From an uncultured euryarchaeote (GTDB lineage Archaea > Thermoplasmatota > Poseidoniia > Poseidoniales > Thalassarchaeaceae), in contig CALCOR010000295.1 in assembly GCA_937897085.1 (NCBI GenBank), positions 1-7,611 of the forward strand: DNA of 7,611 nucleotides, written 5' to 3'. The position numbers were made by a program, and so were the translations under genes. The notes beneath the pieces are model-generated. The model did no database searches. It was not told where the DNA came from and worked only from the letters and a program-made list of their open reading frames with translations. Within the stretch, counting starts at the first letter, position 1; every line of letters starts with the position of its first letter. This document shows, one piece after another, positions 1 to 6,959 of the stretch.

Positions 1-188
1 CGGTCCTCGACCTTGATGATGTCCTTGCCGCCGTGCTTCGAAGAGGGGACGTTCATCACCAGGCTGACCGGATTGGATTGCGAGCCTGTGATGCGCAGCA
101 TGCGCAGGACCTGGAGCGCTTGGCCGCCGGGGACGTGGTCGATGACCGTGCCGTTGCAGATGGCGGTGACCCTGCGCATCTCGCTCAT
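1..188 (-). CDS. pyrI: Aspartate carbamoyltransferase regulatory subunit, N-terminal part (cut by window edge)
   Basis: Regulatory chain of aspartate carbamoyltransferase, which binds nucleotide effectors and tunes the catalytic PyrB trimers in the cytoplasm. Only the first 62 codons lie in the window. The translation starts MSEMRRVTAICNGTVIDHVP and ends near GGKDIIKVED. This follows the family's N-terminal allosteric domain closely: the GTVIDH segment (Asp17 here) and the two lysines of KDIIK (Lys55, Lys59) match residues that contact the CTP/ATP base and ribose in the E. coli protein. The C-terminal zinc domain with its four cysteines is outside the window and cannot be checked. The start ATG overlaps the pyrB stop as ATGA, and a good Shine-Dalgarno sequence (GAGGTG, minus strand 199-194) sits 5 nt upstream inside the end of pyrB. 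This implies coupled translation and balanced production of the two subunits. Confidence 0.93.
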   Translation of the reverse strand, partial: MSEMRRVTAICNGTVIDHVPGGQALQVLRMLRITGSQSNPVSLVMNVPSSKHGGKDIIKVED

Positions 189-1120
189 GCAGTCACCTCA
201 TCGGGAATGTCCGCGTCGAGCATCCGGCAGAGCAGCGCCATGCGGGCGACGACGCCGTTGGCGGCCTGTTCGAAGTAGAGCGCGTGCTCCGTGCCGTCGA
301 TGTCCGAGTCTATCTCGTCCACGCGAGGCAGCGGGTGCATGATGATCATCGAGCCCTTGGCACCACCGAGGTCGGACTTGGACAGTTGGTAGATTCCAGC
401 GACCTTCAGGTACTCATCATCGTCCGGGAAGCGTTCCTTCTGGATGCGGGTCATGTAGATTACGTCGGCAGTCGCCACCTGCGCTTGCAGGTCATCGGAC
501 ACGGTGATGTCACTGCCAGCCGCCTTCAGGTCGTCGACGATCTCGCTCGGCATGCCCAGCGTCTCTGGTGAGACCAGCGTGAGCCGAGCGCCGAACCGTG
601 CCAGCGCGTGTGAGAGGGAGTGAACCGTGCGGCCGTATCTGAGGTCACCCACGAGCGTGACATCGAGGTCGAGTCTTCCGTGTGCCTGCTTGATGGTGAA
701 CAGGTCGAGCAGCGTCTGCGTTGGGTGATGTCCGGCACCATCTCCGGCGTTCACAATCGGGATGGTGCACGCATCGGCGGCGTACTGTGCGGCACCCTGG
801 CGCGGGTGGCGCAGCACGGCGAGGTCGCAGTAGCCGTCGACCATGCGCATCGTGTCGTAGAGCGTCTCACCCTTCGACACGCTGGACGAGGCCAGCGCCC
901 CGAGGTTGATCACATTGCCACCCAAGCGTTTCATCGCCGTCTCGAAGGACATGCGCGTGCGCGTGGAGGGCTCGAAGAACATGTTACCCAGAAGTTTGCC
1001 TTCAAGCAGCGGGAGGTGGACGTCTCCCCGGGCCACAGGAACGAGGCGGGCGGCGTCATCCAACAGGCCGATGATATCGTCGTCGGACAGGTCATCCATG
1101 GTGATGAGGTCCCTCGACAT
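185..1120 (-). CDS. pyrB: Aspartate carbamoyltransferase catalytic subunit
   Basis: Condenses carbamoyl phosphate with L-aspartate to give N-carbamoyl-L-aspartate, the committed step of pyrimidine synthesis. Hallmarks, numbered from the ATG at 1120, are the carbamoyl-phosphate loop STRTR (52-56), the SVSKGET loop (80-86), RHP (104-106), HPTQ (132-135), then GDLRYGRTVHSL, RIQKERF and HPLPRVDEI. All the expected active-site blocks are present and nothing looks broken. The start at 1120 gives 311 residues beginning MSRDLITMDDL, which lines up with the starts of methanogen PyrB proteins. An in-frame GTG at 1144 would add eight residues and has no clear ribosome binding site. The AAGGAG just before the ATG is too close to be a good one, so a leaderless or very short leader is possible. 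The gene overlaps pyrI by 4 bp and diverges from the kinase gene. Confidence 0.95.
   Translation of the reverse strand: MSRDLITMDDLSDDDIIGLLDDAARLVPVARGDVHLPLLEGKLLGNMFFEPSTRTRMSFETAMKRLGGNVINLGALASSSVSKGETLYDTMRMVDGYCDLAVLRHPRQGAAQYAADACTIPIVNAGDGAGHHPTQTLLDLFTIKQAHGRLDLDVTLVGDLRYGRTVHSLSHALARFGARLTLVSPETLGMPSEIVDDLKAAGSDITVSDDLQAQVATADVIYMTRIQKERFPDDDEYLKVAGIYQLSKSDLGGAKGSMIIMHPLPRVDEIDSDIDGTEHALYFEQAANGVVARMALLCRMLDADIPDEVTA
193..199 (-). promoter_or_regulatory. Shine-Dalgarno sequence for pyrI inside the pyrB 3' end
   Basis: The minus strand reads GAGGTGA and then CTGC directly before the pyrI ATG. The spacing and sequence fit a functional ribosome binding site. It lies inside the last codons of pyrB, supporting the start at 188 and translational coupling across the ATGA overlap. 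Confidence 0.6.
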
Positions 1121-1157
1121 CTCCTTCGCCAACGGCCGGGGCACGCACGGCTCTCAT
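1092..1157 (-). other. Possible small ORF overlapping the pyrB start (21 residues)
   Basis: An ATG at 1157 (inside CATATG) is preceded by the purine-rich run GGGGGAAGG at 1170-1162. It opens a 21-codon frame (start MRAVRAPAVG, end HHHG) that runs out of frame into pyrB and stops at 1092. The purine run is a better ribosome-binding candidate than anything before the two pyrB start choices. It could be a translated leader affecting pyrB, or chance. Nothing in the peptide itself suggests a function. Confidence 0.15.
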
Positions 1158-1243
1158 ATGCCTTCCCCCGAGCGAAAACGGACCGTTAGGGGCCGTCACG
1201 GAGGGCCGTCGCTTTCATCAATGGCCGGCGGGTGGGGCGGCCG
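1121..1243. promoter_or_regulatory. Divergent intergenic region with ACGG/CCGT palindrome cluster
   Basis: This 123-bp spacer separates pyrB (minus) from the kinase gene (plus) and must hold both promoters unless transcription enters from elsewhere. It contains the 11-bp palindrome AACGGACCGTT at 1177-1187, the 9-bp palindrome CCGTCACGG at 1193-1201, and the direct repeat GGGCCGTC at 1190-1197 and 1203-1210. No convincing archaeal TATA box is visible. The only AT-rich candidates are CATATGAG (minus, 1160-1153) toward pyrB and TTTCATCA (1213-1220) about 30 bp before the kinase ATG. The palindromes could be an operator for a dimeric regulator; this is inference. Confidence 0.35.
1231..1237 (+). 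promoter_or_regulatory. Ribosome binding site candidate deciding the kinase start
   Basis: GGTGGGG lies 6 nt before the ATG at 1244. An alternative GTG start at 1232 falls inside this same motif, which argues for the ATG. The protein starting there (MLITRTPLRVSFCGGGTD) also begins where family members usually begin. Confidence 0.4.
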
Positions 1244-2227
1244 ATGCTCATCACGAGGACGCCATTGCGTGTGTCTTTCTGCGGCGGCGGCACGGATCTC
1301 GCGGCCTTCTACCGCGAGCACGCTCAGGGAGGAGCGGTAACATCGCTGGCGCTCGGGCGTCACATCTACGTCACCGTCAACCAGCGCTTCGACGACAGCG
1401 TACGCATCTCCTACTCGAACATGGAGATCGTTGACGACTTCGAGGAATTGAAGCATGAACTGGTGCGCGAGGCGATGCGCACCACGGGTGTCACCTCCGG
1501 TGTGGAGATCACCACCATCGCCGACATACCCTCGCGCGGGACCGGCCTCGGCTCCTCTTCGTCGGTCACCGTCGGTCTGCTCCACGCCCTGCACGCTTTC
1601 GCCGGACGGGCTCCTGATGCTGAGCAACTCGCTGAGGAGGCGTGTCGCATCGAGATAGATGTGCTCGGTGGCACCATCGGCAAACAGGACCAGTATGCGG
1701 CGGCGTTCGGGGGCGTGAATCAGATCACCTTCCATGCGGATGAGTCAGTGACCGTCAGCCCACTCACTCTCAGCGACGATGTGCGGGCGGCCATACCCGG
1801 TTCTTTCTGCCTCGTCTACACCGGGAAGACGCGCCAGGCGGGCGACATCCTCGTGGAACAGGCGGCGAACACCGAGGCGCGCATGGACCAACTGGTACGC
1901 ATGCATGGAATGGCAGGTGAGGTGGCCACGGCGCTGGAAGCGGGTGACTTCGCCGCTGTCGGCACGCTGCTCGACGAGGGGTGGCGGCTCAAGCAGCGCA
2001 TGGCGAGCGGCATCACCAGCACTGGCATAGATGACCTGTATGCGCGCGTGAGAGAGTTGGGCGTCACGGGCGGAAAGCTGCTCGGCGCGGGTGGGGGCGG
2101 CTTCATCCTCTGCCAGACCCCTGAGGGTGTGCAGCAAAGGCTTGAGAACGAACTCGACAACCGAATGCTGTCGCTAGAGTTGGCAACCTCCGGTTCCACG
2201 GTTCTGTTCGACGACAGGGATGGATGA
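1244..2227 (+). CDS. GHMP-family sugar kinase, related to D-glycero-D-manno-heptose 7-phosphate kinase (HddA-like)
   Basis: An ATP-dependent sugar or sugar-phosphate kinase of the GHMP superfamily, 327 residues, a normal length for the HddA-like branch. All three family motifs are present: the N-terminal RTPLRVSFCGGGTD (residues 4-17), the ATP-binding loop GTGLGSSSS (99-107), and the C-terminal GGKLLGAGGGGF (276-287). GKQDQYAAAFGG (from 146) is also characteristic of the heptose-kinase-like branch. Known HddA enzymes phosphorylate heptose 7-phosphate at C1 on the way to GDP-heptose for surface glycans. The substrate here cannot be read from the sequence, and no partner enzyme (isomerase, phosphatase, nucleotidyltransferase) is in the window. 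Its stop overlaps the start of the downstream sequon-rich surface protein (ATGA), suggesting translational coupling. There is no sign of damage. A fucose or other sugar kinase specificity remains possible. Confidence 0.88.
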   Translation: MLITRTPLRVSFCGGGTDLAAFYREHAQGGAVTSLALGRHIYVTVNQRFDDSVRISYSNMEIVDDFEELKHELVREAMRTTGVTSGVEITTIADIPSRGTGLGSSSSVTVGLLHALHAFAGRAPDAEQLAEEACRIEIDVLGGTIGKQDQYAAAFGGVNQITFHADESVTVSPLTLSDDVRAAIPGSFCLVYTGKTRQAGDILVEQAANTEARMDQLVRMHGMAGEVATALEAGDFAAVGTLLDEGWRLKQRMASGITSTGIDDLYARVRELGVTGGKLLGAGGGGFILCQTPEGVQQRLENELDNRMLSLELATSGSTVLFDDRDG

Positions 2228-5103
2228 TTCACATGCGCCGCTCCGTTCTCCTGCTCACCCTGCTGTTGCTGCTGTCAAGCATCGCATCCTCGCTTCCATA
2301 TCCCGTTCCACCAATTTCTGGTGCACTCGTGACCGCGTCTGCACCGCCGTCCTCAGGAGTCGACCTGATCGTCACCGACGAGAATTCGGCTCCGGTGCAG
2401 AACGCGACCGTCGAGATGTTCGACGGCGTGACCGGAGTGCGCATCCTCGGCCCGGCTGACATGCCGGGTCGGAGTCGCGAACTGTTCAGCGGACTACCGC
2501 CTGGTCCGGTGCGGCTGCACGTCACCCATTCGACCCATGCAGATGGCTGGGGATTGGGGCAACTCGACCCCGACCAGGATCTCAGCATGACGATCGTGCT
2601 GACCAGCCTATCGGGGAATCTCGAACTGCAGACCGGCGCCGATGCGCGGCTGTCGCTCGCTCTTTCAGGGCATCAGCAGGATCTGACGGCGGTGGCCAAC
2701 GAGACCGGCGTCGCCGCACTGGCTGTTCCTTCGGGTGCAAGCGGATGGCTGCTGGCGGACGCGGATGCGGGCTCGAGCCTCGTACGCTGGAACGGTTCAG
2801 CCAACATGTCCGCCCCGCTGAATGGGACGATGCGGTTATTCGGCTGGTCTGACGATGTCAACGGTAGCGGCACCGTGCTCGCTGAGCACAGCGCCTCAGG
2901 CCGGCGCGAGGTAATCTCTTGGAGCAGCGAGATCGACCTGCTCCTGCCGCGCACCGATGAAGGCGAGTGGAATCTGTGGTCGGTGTTCGATGGACAACGC
3001 AGCGCGCCCGTCCTGACTCTTCAGGACAACGGCACGCACGACATCTCGGGCTGGCTGAACGGTAGCGGCAGCGCACCTGAGCAGGTGACCGGGGATGCGC
3101 GCATCACACTCGTGGACGACCTCGTGCGCGGCGAGCAGGTGAACGCCACTTGGAGCGCCAACATCTCACTGCCGCTGGATGTCGGCACCGCGCTGCTGCC
3201 CGAGCGCTCCTACGGACTGCGCGCGCAGGTCGACCGCTGGATGGGCGATGGCGATGGCTCAGTATCCGCTTCCGAGGCCGCAAGCCTGGCGATGATGCTC
3301 TCGACGAGTGGCTGGGGGCAGAGCGGTCATTGGCTGCTCTACGACGAGACACCCTTCAGCCCTCAGTCCGAGATGAATCCGCAGGGTCTGGCGATGGATG
3401 GTCTGGTAGGTCCAGTCACCGCTGTTGGCGGAACATTCGGATGGTCGGAGAGCGGGAACCTGACCGGCTGGTCCGGTCAGTCGAGCGTTCGTCTGCTGTG
3501 GTTCCCCGTGCGCGCCGATGCGCTAGAGAGCATCCCGCTGCACGTTGACCTGCCCGACGGCTGGGAGGTGCGTTACAGCCCGCAACAACAACTGCTGGAG
3601 GGTGAGACATGGTCGTTCTCGATCATACGAGCGAACTCCCCGGTGACCGGCACCATCTCGGTATCGTTGGGTGAGAATCAACCACCCGTGGCTGAGGGCC
3701 GGCTCTATGCACTCTCAGGCAACTCCGTTCCTTACGACACGAACGTCACCTTCGACGGCACGGGATGCAGCGACTCGGGATTCGGCGAACTCGACCACCT
3801 ATGGGAACTCAGGGATAACGGCACTATTGTCCACACCGCCGTAGGAGACACGCTCACAATCGTCCCACGGCACCTCGGGTTCGAGATGGGTGCAACCCTC
3901 AACGCCACTCTCACCTGCACCGACGGCCAAGGGCTCTCTGGTGTATGGGAGGGCGAATGGTATGTCGATGGCACACCCCCGACGGCGGAGGTCAACGGAA
4001 CGGAGGACATGATGCAACCCGGCGCGGTCACATTCTTCGAGATGCACCTCCTCGATTCATTCATTCTGGATGCTGGCTCGTTCTTCTCAGTGCTCGCTAC
4101 CCCCGTGGACGATTCCGGAGAACAGGTGAAGGTGACCTGGCGCTCCAACAAATCCGAAGGGTGGAACCATGTTGACTACTTCTTCAACGACCAGTTCAAC
4201 CAGGGCCCCGATGTCAACTGGGCCCAAGACCCGCTCGAAGAGCGCCACAAGCAGCGCAACCTCACGGTCTGGGGCCTGAGCATGGAACTAGAGGACACTG
4301 CTGGCAACATCTTCGTGAAACACTGGGACATCACGATGAACGACACAACCGCTCCCACGATCACCGCCGAACTGTTGGTGGACGGGCTTCCCTACGGCGA
4401 TGAGAACCCGGCACGCCCGGACAGCAACCTATCGATCGACCTGTCCGAGACGTTCGACGACATAGATGCGATCGAGAACCTGATCTTCTCCATCGATGTC
4501 GACGGCATCGCAGTCGTGCAGTACGGCAACTGGGTGGACGTCCGCTTCGTGGACCTGCCAGCGCTCGACGTGGGCGAGCACCAACTGCGGGTGCAGTGTG
4601 CCGACCTGGCGGGAGACACATCCAAGCAGAATCTGCGCGAGTTGATCACCAACCCGGTGGTGCACCCATTGGAGGCGGCGAACCTATCGATCGTATCAGT
4701 GGAGATGGAGGGGACCCCTGTGCCCGGCGAGTCGGGTGTGCTGCAGGTGCAGGTCAACAACACGGGTGCCAACTCGGCCATGTTCACCATCTGCTACGGC
4801 GATGTGTGCTCTGACAACTTTTCGAGCACCGTGGCCACCTTCAACGGACATGGCAACGCAACCTACCCTCTGGAGGTCCCCTCATTTGAGAATGGCCGCA
4901 TCTCCATCAACCTCATCTGGGTGGACGAGGGCACCGGCGCCAACGGCAGTCAGGTGTTCGAGAGTGACCTGAATGTGACTCCTGCATGGGTGGACAACGT
5001 GCGACTGCTCTTCTGGGTGGCGCTCGTGGGTGGAGGATGCTGGCTGCTCGTGCGCGCGTGGCTTGTTGGGGACACTAAGGGCAAAGGGAAAGCACCCTTC
5101 TGA
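2224..5103 (+). CDS. Secreted, C-terminally membrane-anchored surface protein, rich in N-glycosylation sequons, with Ig-like modules
   Basis: A 959-residue predicted exported protein, not matched to a named gene. Residues 1-23 form a signal peptide (MRR, then a leucine-rich core, SSIASS before LPYP). A carboxypeptidase-regulatory or CnaB-like beta domain seems to span about 46-128. Residues 340-351 (GDGDGSVSASE) look like an EF-hand or dockerin-type calcium loop with the first ligand replaced by Met. A PKD-like domain occupies about 485-583 with Cys515 and Cys565, a likely disulfide. A CARDB-like domain lies at about 820-910 with CYGDVC (Cys857, Cys862). One transmembrane helix (926-948) is followed by the basic tail KGKGK. 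I count 25 N-X-S/T sequons spread along the ectodomain, suggesting a heavily glycosylated envelope protein, perhaps for adhesion or S-layer association. The start at 2224 overlaps the kinase stop by 4 bp; Met4 at 2233 is an alternative. Domain names are judged by eye. Export and anchoring are secure, the role is not. Confidence 0.85.
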   Translation: MIHMRRSVLLLTLLLLLSSIASSLPYPVPPISGALVTASAPPSSGVDLIVTDENSAPVQNATVEMFDGVTGVRILGPADMPGRSRELFSGLPPGPVRLHVTHSTHADGWGLGQLDPDQDLSMTIVLTSLSGNLELQTGADARLSLALSGHQQDLTAVANETGVAALAVPSGASGWLLADADAGSSLVRWNGSANMSAPLNGTMRLFGWSDDVNGSGTVLAEHSASGRREVISWSSEIDLLLPRTDEGEWNLWSVFDGQRSAPVLTLQDNGTHDISGWLNGSGSAPEQVTGDARITLVDDLVRGEQVNATWSANISLPLDVGTALLPERSYGLRAQVDRWMGDGDGSVSASEAASLAMMLSTSGWGQSGHWLLYDETPFSPQSEMNPQGLAMDGLVGPVTAVGGTFGWSESGNLTGWSGQSSVRLLWFPVRADALESIPLHVDLPDGWEVRYSPQQQLLEGETWSFSIIRANSPVTGTISVSLGENQPPVAEGRLYALSGNSVPYDTNVTFDGTGCSDSGFGELDHLWELRDNGTIVHTAVGDTLTIVPRHLGFEMGATLNATLTCTDGQGLSGVWEGEWYVDGTPPTAEVNGTEDMMQPGAVTFFEMHLLDSFILDAGSFFSVLATPVDDSGEQVKVTWRSNKSEGWNHVDYFFNDQFNQGPDVNWAQDPLEERHKQRNLTVWGLSMELEDTAGNIFVKHWDITMNDTTAPTITAELLVDGLPYGDENPARPDSNLSIDLSETFDDIDAIENLIFSIDVDGIAVVQYGNWVDVRFVDLPALDVGEHQLRVQCADLAGDTSKQNLRELITNPVVHPLEAANLSIVSVEMEGTPVPGESGVLQVQVNNTGANSAMFTICYGDVCSDNFSSTVATFNGHGNATYPLEVPSFENGRISINLIWVDEGTGANGSQVFESDLNVTPAWVDNVRLLFWVALVGGGCWLLVRAWLVGDTKGKGKAPF

Positions 5104-5120
5104 CCCTCTTTCCAAGGGTC
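5102..5120 (+). other. Inverted repeat overlapping the stop codon of the surface-protein gene
   Basis: GACCCT (5102-5107) and AGGGTC (5115-5120) are perfect complements around a 7-nt loop, starting inside the TGA stop. No T-run follows, so it does not look like a classical intrinsic terminator. It could be an mRNA 3'-end or processing hairpin that sets the ratio to the downstream gene, or chance. Confidence 0.3.
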
Positions 5121-5166
5121 CGGGACGGCGTCGGGTTCATTGGGCGGGGGCATTGCTGGCCGGCTG

Positions 5167-6906
5167 ATGGCGGATACGGCGGATGTCGAGTCGCGGCTGG
5201 CTGCCACGCTCGCCAAGCAACGTTCGCAACTGGAGACGCTCGGCATAGTGGCGGCGCTGGCTCTCGTCGGCTCAGCCGCGTGGTACGTCTGGCCGGGCGT
5301 GGAGAGCACCGTTCCGCTGATGCCCAGGCTGGGCCCTGCAATCGTGCTGCTGCTGTGCGCGTTGGCGATGCAGGACCTCGTCGACTTCGGGCCGCGGCAC
5401 CGCTCCCGCCTCGGAGCAGCCACGGCCATCGCTTGGCCCCCGCTACTGCTGCTCGGCATCCGCGCCTTCGGGGACACCGGCTGGGTGCAGGTCGGCAACC
5501 TGCTGATGCTCCCGCTGGCAGTCGCCGCCTTCGAATTCTCAAGGGTCCAGCTATCCGGGGGCATCCAGGCACTGCGCTATCGCGGCCTGATGGGCGCCAC
5601 CGGCGGTATGGTGGCGTTGTCTCTGGTCATCTCCGAGGGCGCTGAGTCGGAACTGATGATGTCCGGTCTGCTGGTCGTCGCCCTGGCGTTGTTCCGCGCC
5701 GGCATGGATGTGTTCGGCAGTGACAAGGATCGCCCGGAGCGCCGCCGCTTCAAAGAGCAGCGCGACGCGCTCGAGAAGCGGGTTCTGCAACTGCGCGCCC
5801 AGGACATCAAGATCGACCAGGCAGCCTCGCTGCTGCAGGCGGCGACCGAGGTCGGATGGAACGACCCCAAGGAGGGGGTCGCCCTGCTCGCCACCGCCGC
5901 CGACGACATCGAGCGCACGCTCGCGCTGTCGTCCGACATCGCCGACATCCTCGCCGACGCAGTTGCCGCCGTCGAGCAGTCAGAGGAGGTGGCCCCCGAA
6001 TCCAAGCGCCCGCGGAACTGCATCACGCTCGGCGAGCGGGAAATGGAGCTAGGCTCGCTGCGCGACGCCGAGCAACTATTCCGTCAGGGCAAGAAGCGGG
6101 CCGCCGACATCATCGAATGGTGGACGCCCGCCGAGGAGGCTATCTCCGAGGGCAAGCGGGCGCTGGACGGCTGCGCCGGCGAGCAGTACGAACCGGTACG
6201 CCGAATGCTGCAGGAAGCGCAGGATGCGCTCGAACGCGAGGAGGCGGCCGAGGCGGCGGAACTGGCGTCAGCCATCCCGCAGCAAGTGGAGGCGATGAGC
6301 GAGGCCGGTGAAGGAGCCGAGGAATCCCTCGAGGAGGCACGCAGAGCGCTCGAGCAGGCGAAGGGCATCGATCAGGATGTGTTCAACGACCGTATCGAGC
6401 AGGCGGATGCCGCGCTCGAAGCGGGTCAGTTCTCGATGGCTCGGGGATTGTCTGACTCGGTGATCAGAGAGGTCACCCGCGAACGGGAGGCGATGGTCGA
6501 GGTACAGAAGGCGCTCAGGCAGCAGAAGAAGCTCCGCGCCCGCTGGGAGGGCCGTGACGACGCTGATGACTGGGAGAACCGCCTTGAGGGGATCAAGGGG
6601 GCGCGCAAGGAGAAGCAGTGGTCGCACGCCGCCACGCTGCTGGAGCGGCTCACGAATGACCTCGACGCCACCCAGGCGGCGCACGGCGAAGCGACGGAAC
6701 TGCTCGACTTCCTTCAGGGCGAATGGAGAGCACTCAGGAACCAGCTCGAATCCAACGGCATCAAGGTCGACGATTCCGAGCGTCATGCCTGCGAGGGCAC
6801 CATCGGTGAGTCCGTGGTGTCCCTTGGATCAGGTGATGTCGAGGCCTGTCTCGCCAAACTCGGAGAGGCGGACACTCAGATGGAAGCGCTACGCCGCCGC
6901 ATCTGA
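5167..6906 (+). CDS. Multi-pass membrane protein with long alpha-helical repeat domain
   Basis: 579 residues, family not recognised. The N-terminal 180 residues hold about six hydrophobic segments (roughly 24-42, 52-71, 82-98, 106-123, 141-157, 163-178). A basic stretch (KDRPERRRFKEQRD) follows, then about 390 residues that are almost entirely helical, rich in Glu, Ala, Arg and Gln. This part is not a plain coiled coil: a motif like AxxxLExGxFxxAxxL recurs about every 63 residues, six times. By the positive-inside rule, the basic stretch after the sixth segment suggests a cytoplasmic repeat domain. I chose the ATG at 5167 (MADTADVESRLA); an in-frame TTG at 5140 would add nine residues, and neither has a clear ribosome binding site. 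It lies 63 bp after the surface-protein gene on the same strand with no visible promoter, so co-transcription is likely. A scaffold or mechanical role is only a guess. Confidence 0.82.
   Translation: MADTADVESRLAATLAKQRSQLETLGIVAALALVGSAAWYVWPGVESTVPLMPRLGPAIVLLLCALAMQDLVDFGPRHRSRLGAATAIAWPPLLLLGIRAFGDTGWVQVGNLLMLPLAVAAFEFSRVQLSGGIQALRYRGLMGATGGMVALSLVISEGAESELMMSGLLVVALALFRAGMDVFGSDKDRPERRRFKEQRDALEKRVLQLRAQDIKIDQAASLLQAATEVGWNDPKEGVALLATAADDIERTLALSSDIADILADAVAAVEQSEEVAPESKRPRNCITLGEREMELGSLRDAEQLFRQGKKRAADIIEWWTPAEEAISEGKRALDGCAGEQYEPVRRMLQEAQDALEREEAAEAAELASAIPQQVEAMSEAGEGAEESLEEARRALEQAKGIDQDVFNDRIEQADAALEAGQFSMARGLSDSVIREVTREREAMVEVQKALRQQKKLRARWEGRDDADDWENRLEGIKGARKEKQWSHAATLLERLTNDLDATQAAHGEATELLDFLQGEWRALRNQLESNGIKVDDSERHACEGTIGESVVSLGSGDVEACLAKLGEADTQMEALRRRI
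5821..6903 (+). repeat. Six degenerate ~63-residue helical repeats in the membrane protein
   Basis: Aligning the turn after the first helix of each unit gives anchors at residues 230 (LLQAATEVGW), 296 (EREMELGSLRDA), 358 (AQDALEREEAAEA), 420 (ADAALEAGQFSMA), 483 (KGARKEKQWSHA) and about 554 (ESVVSLGSGDVEA). Spacings are 66, 62, 62, 63 and 71. Each unit looks like a TPR-like helical hairpin followed by a third longer helix and a short polar linker (for example KGIDQD, NGIKVDD). The repeats are diverged in protein and not visible as DNA repeats, so this is an old duplication. The assignment is by eye. Confidence 0.5.
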
Positions 6907-6924
6907 ATTGACGTAGTGGGTAGC

Positions 6925-6959
6925 CTGTGCTCAGCGGCGCAGTAATCTGTTCAGGATTA
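6925..6959. other. Tandem short hairpins between convergent genes
   Basis: The spacer between the stop codons at 6906 and 6957 contains CTGTGC (6925-6930) pairing with GCGCAG (6937-6942) with one G-U pair. Next to it, TAATC (6943-6947) pairs with GATTA (6955-6959), the latter including the thrS stop. Either could be a 3'-end structure for one or both genes. Stems are short and lack a T-run, so terminator function is weakly supported. Confidence 0.2.

Noticed and set aside
620..1189. 189-codon open frame on the plus strand opposite pyrB
   Set aside because: Antisense to a clearly conserved pyrB. High GC leaves long open shadow frames, and the translation shows no recognisable domain.
1196..1735. 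179-codon open frame on the minus strand opposite the kinase
   Set aside because: Shadow of the GHMP kinase gene, whose motifs are intact on the plus strand.
2860..3070. 13-bp repeat AACGGTAGCGGCA at 2860 and 3058, exactly 66 codons apart, hinting at duplicated modules in the surface protein
   Set aside because: Both copies encode NGSG, a common sequon-linker tetrapeptide, and the flanking residues do not align convincingly.
4950..5564. 204-codon minus-strand frame spanning the junction of the surface and membrane protein genes
   Set aside because: Proline/serine/arginine-rich shadow translation across two supported plus-strand genes, with no domain or ribosome binding site.
6268..6786. 172-codon open frame on the minus strand opposite the repeat membrane protein
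   Set aside because: Composition follows the complement of the Glu/Ala-rich helical coding sequence. There is no independent start signal or domain.
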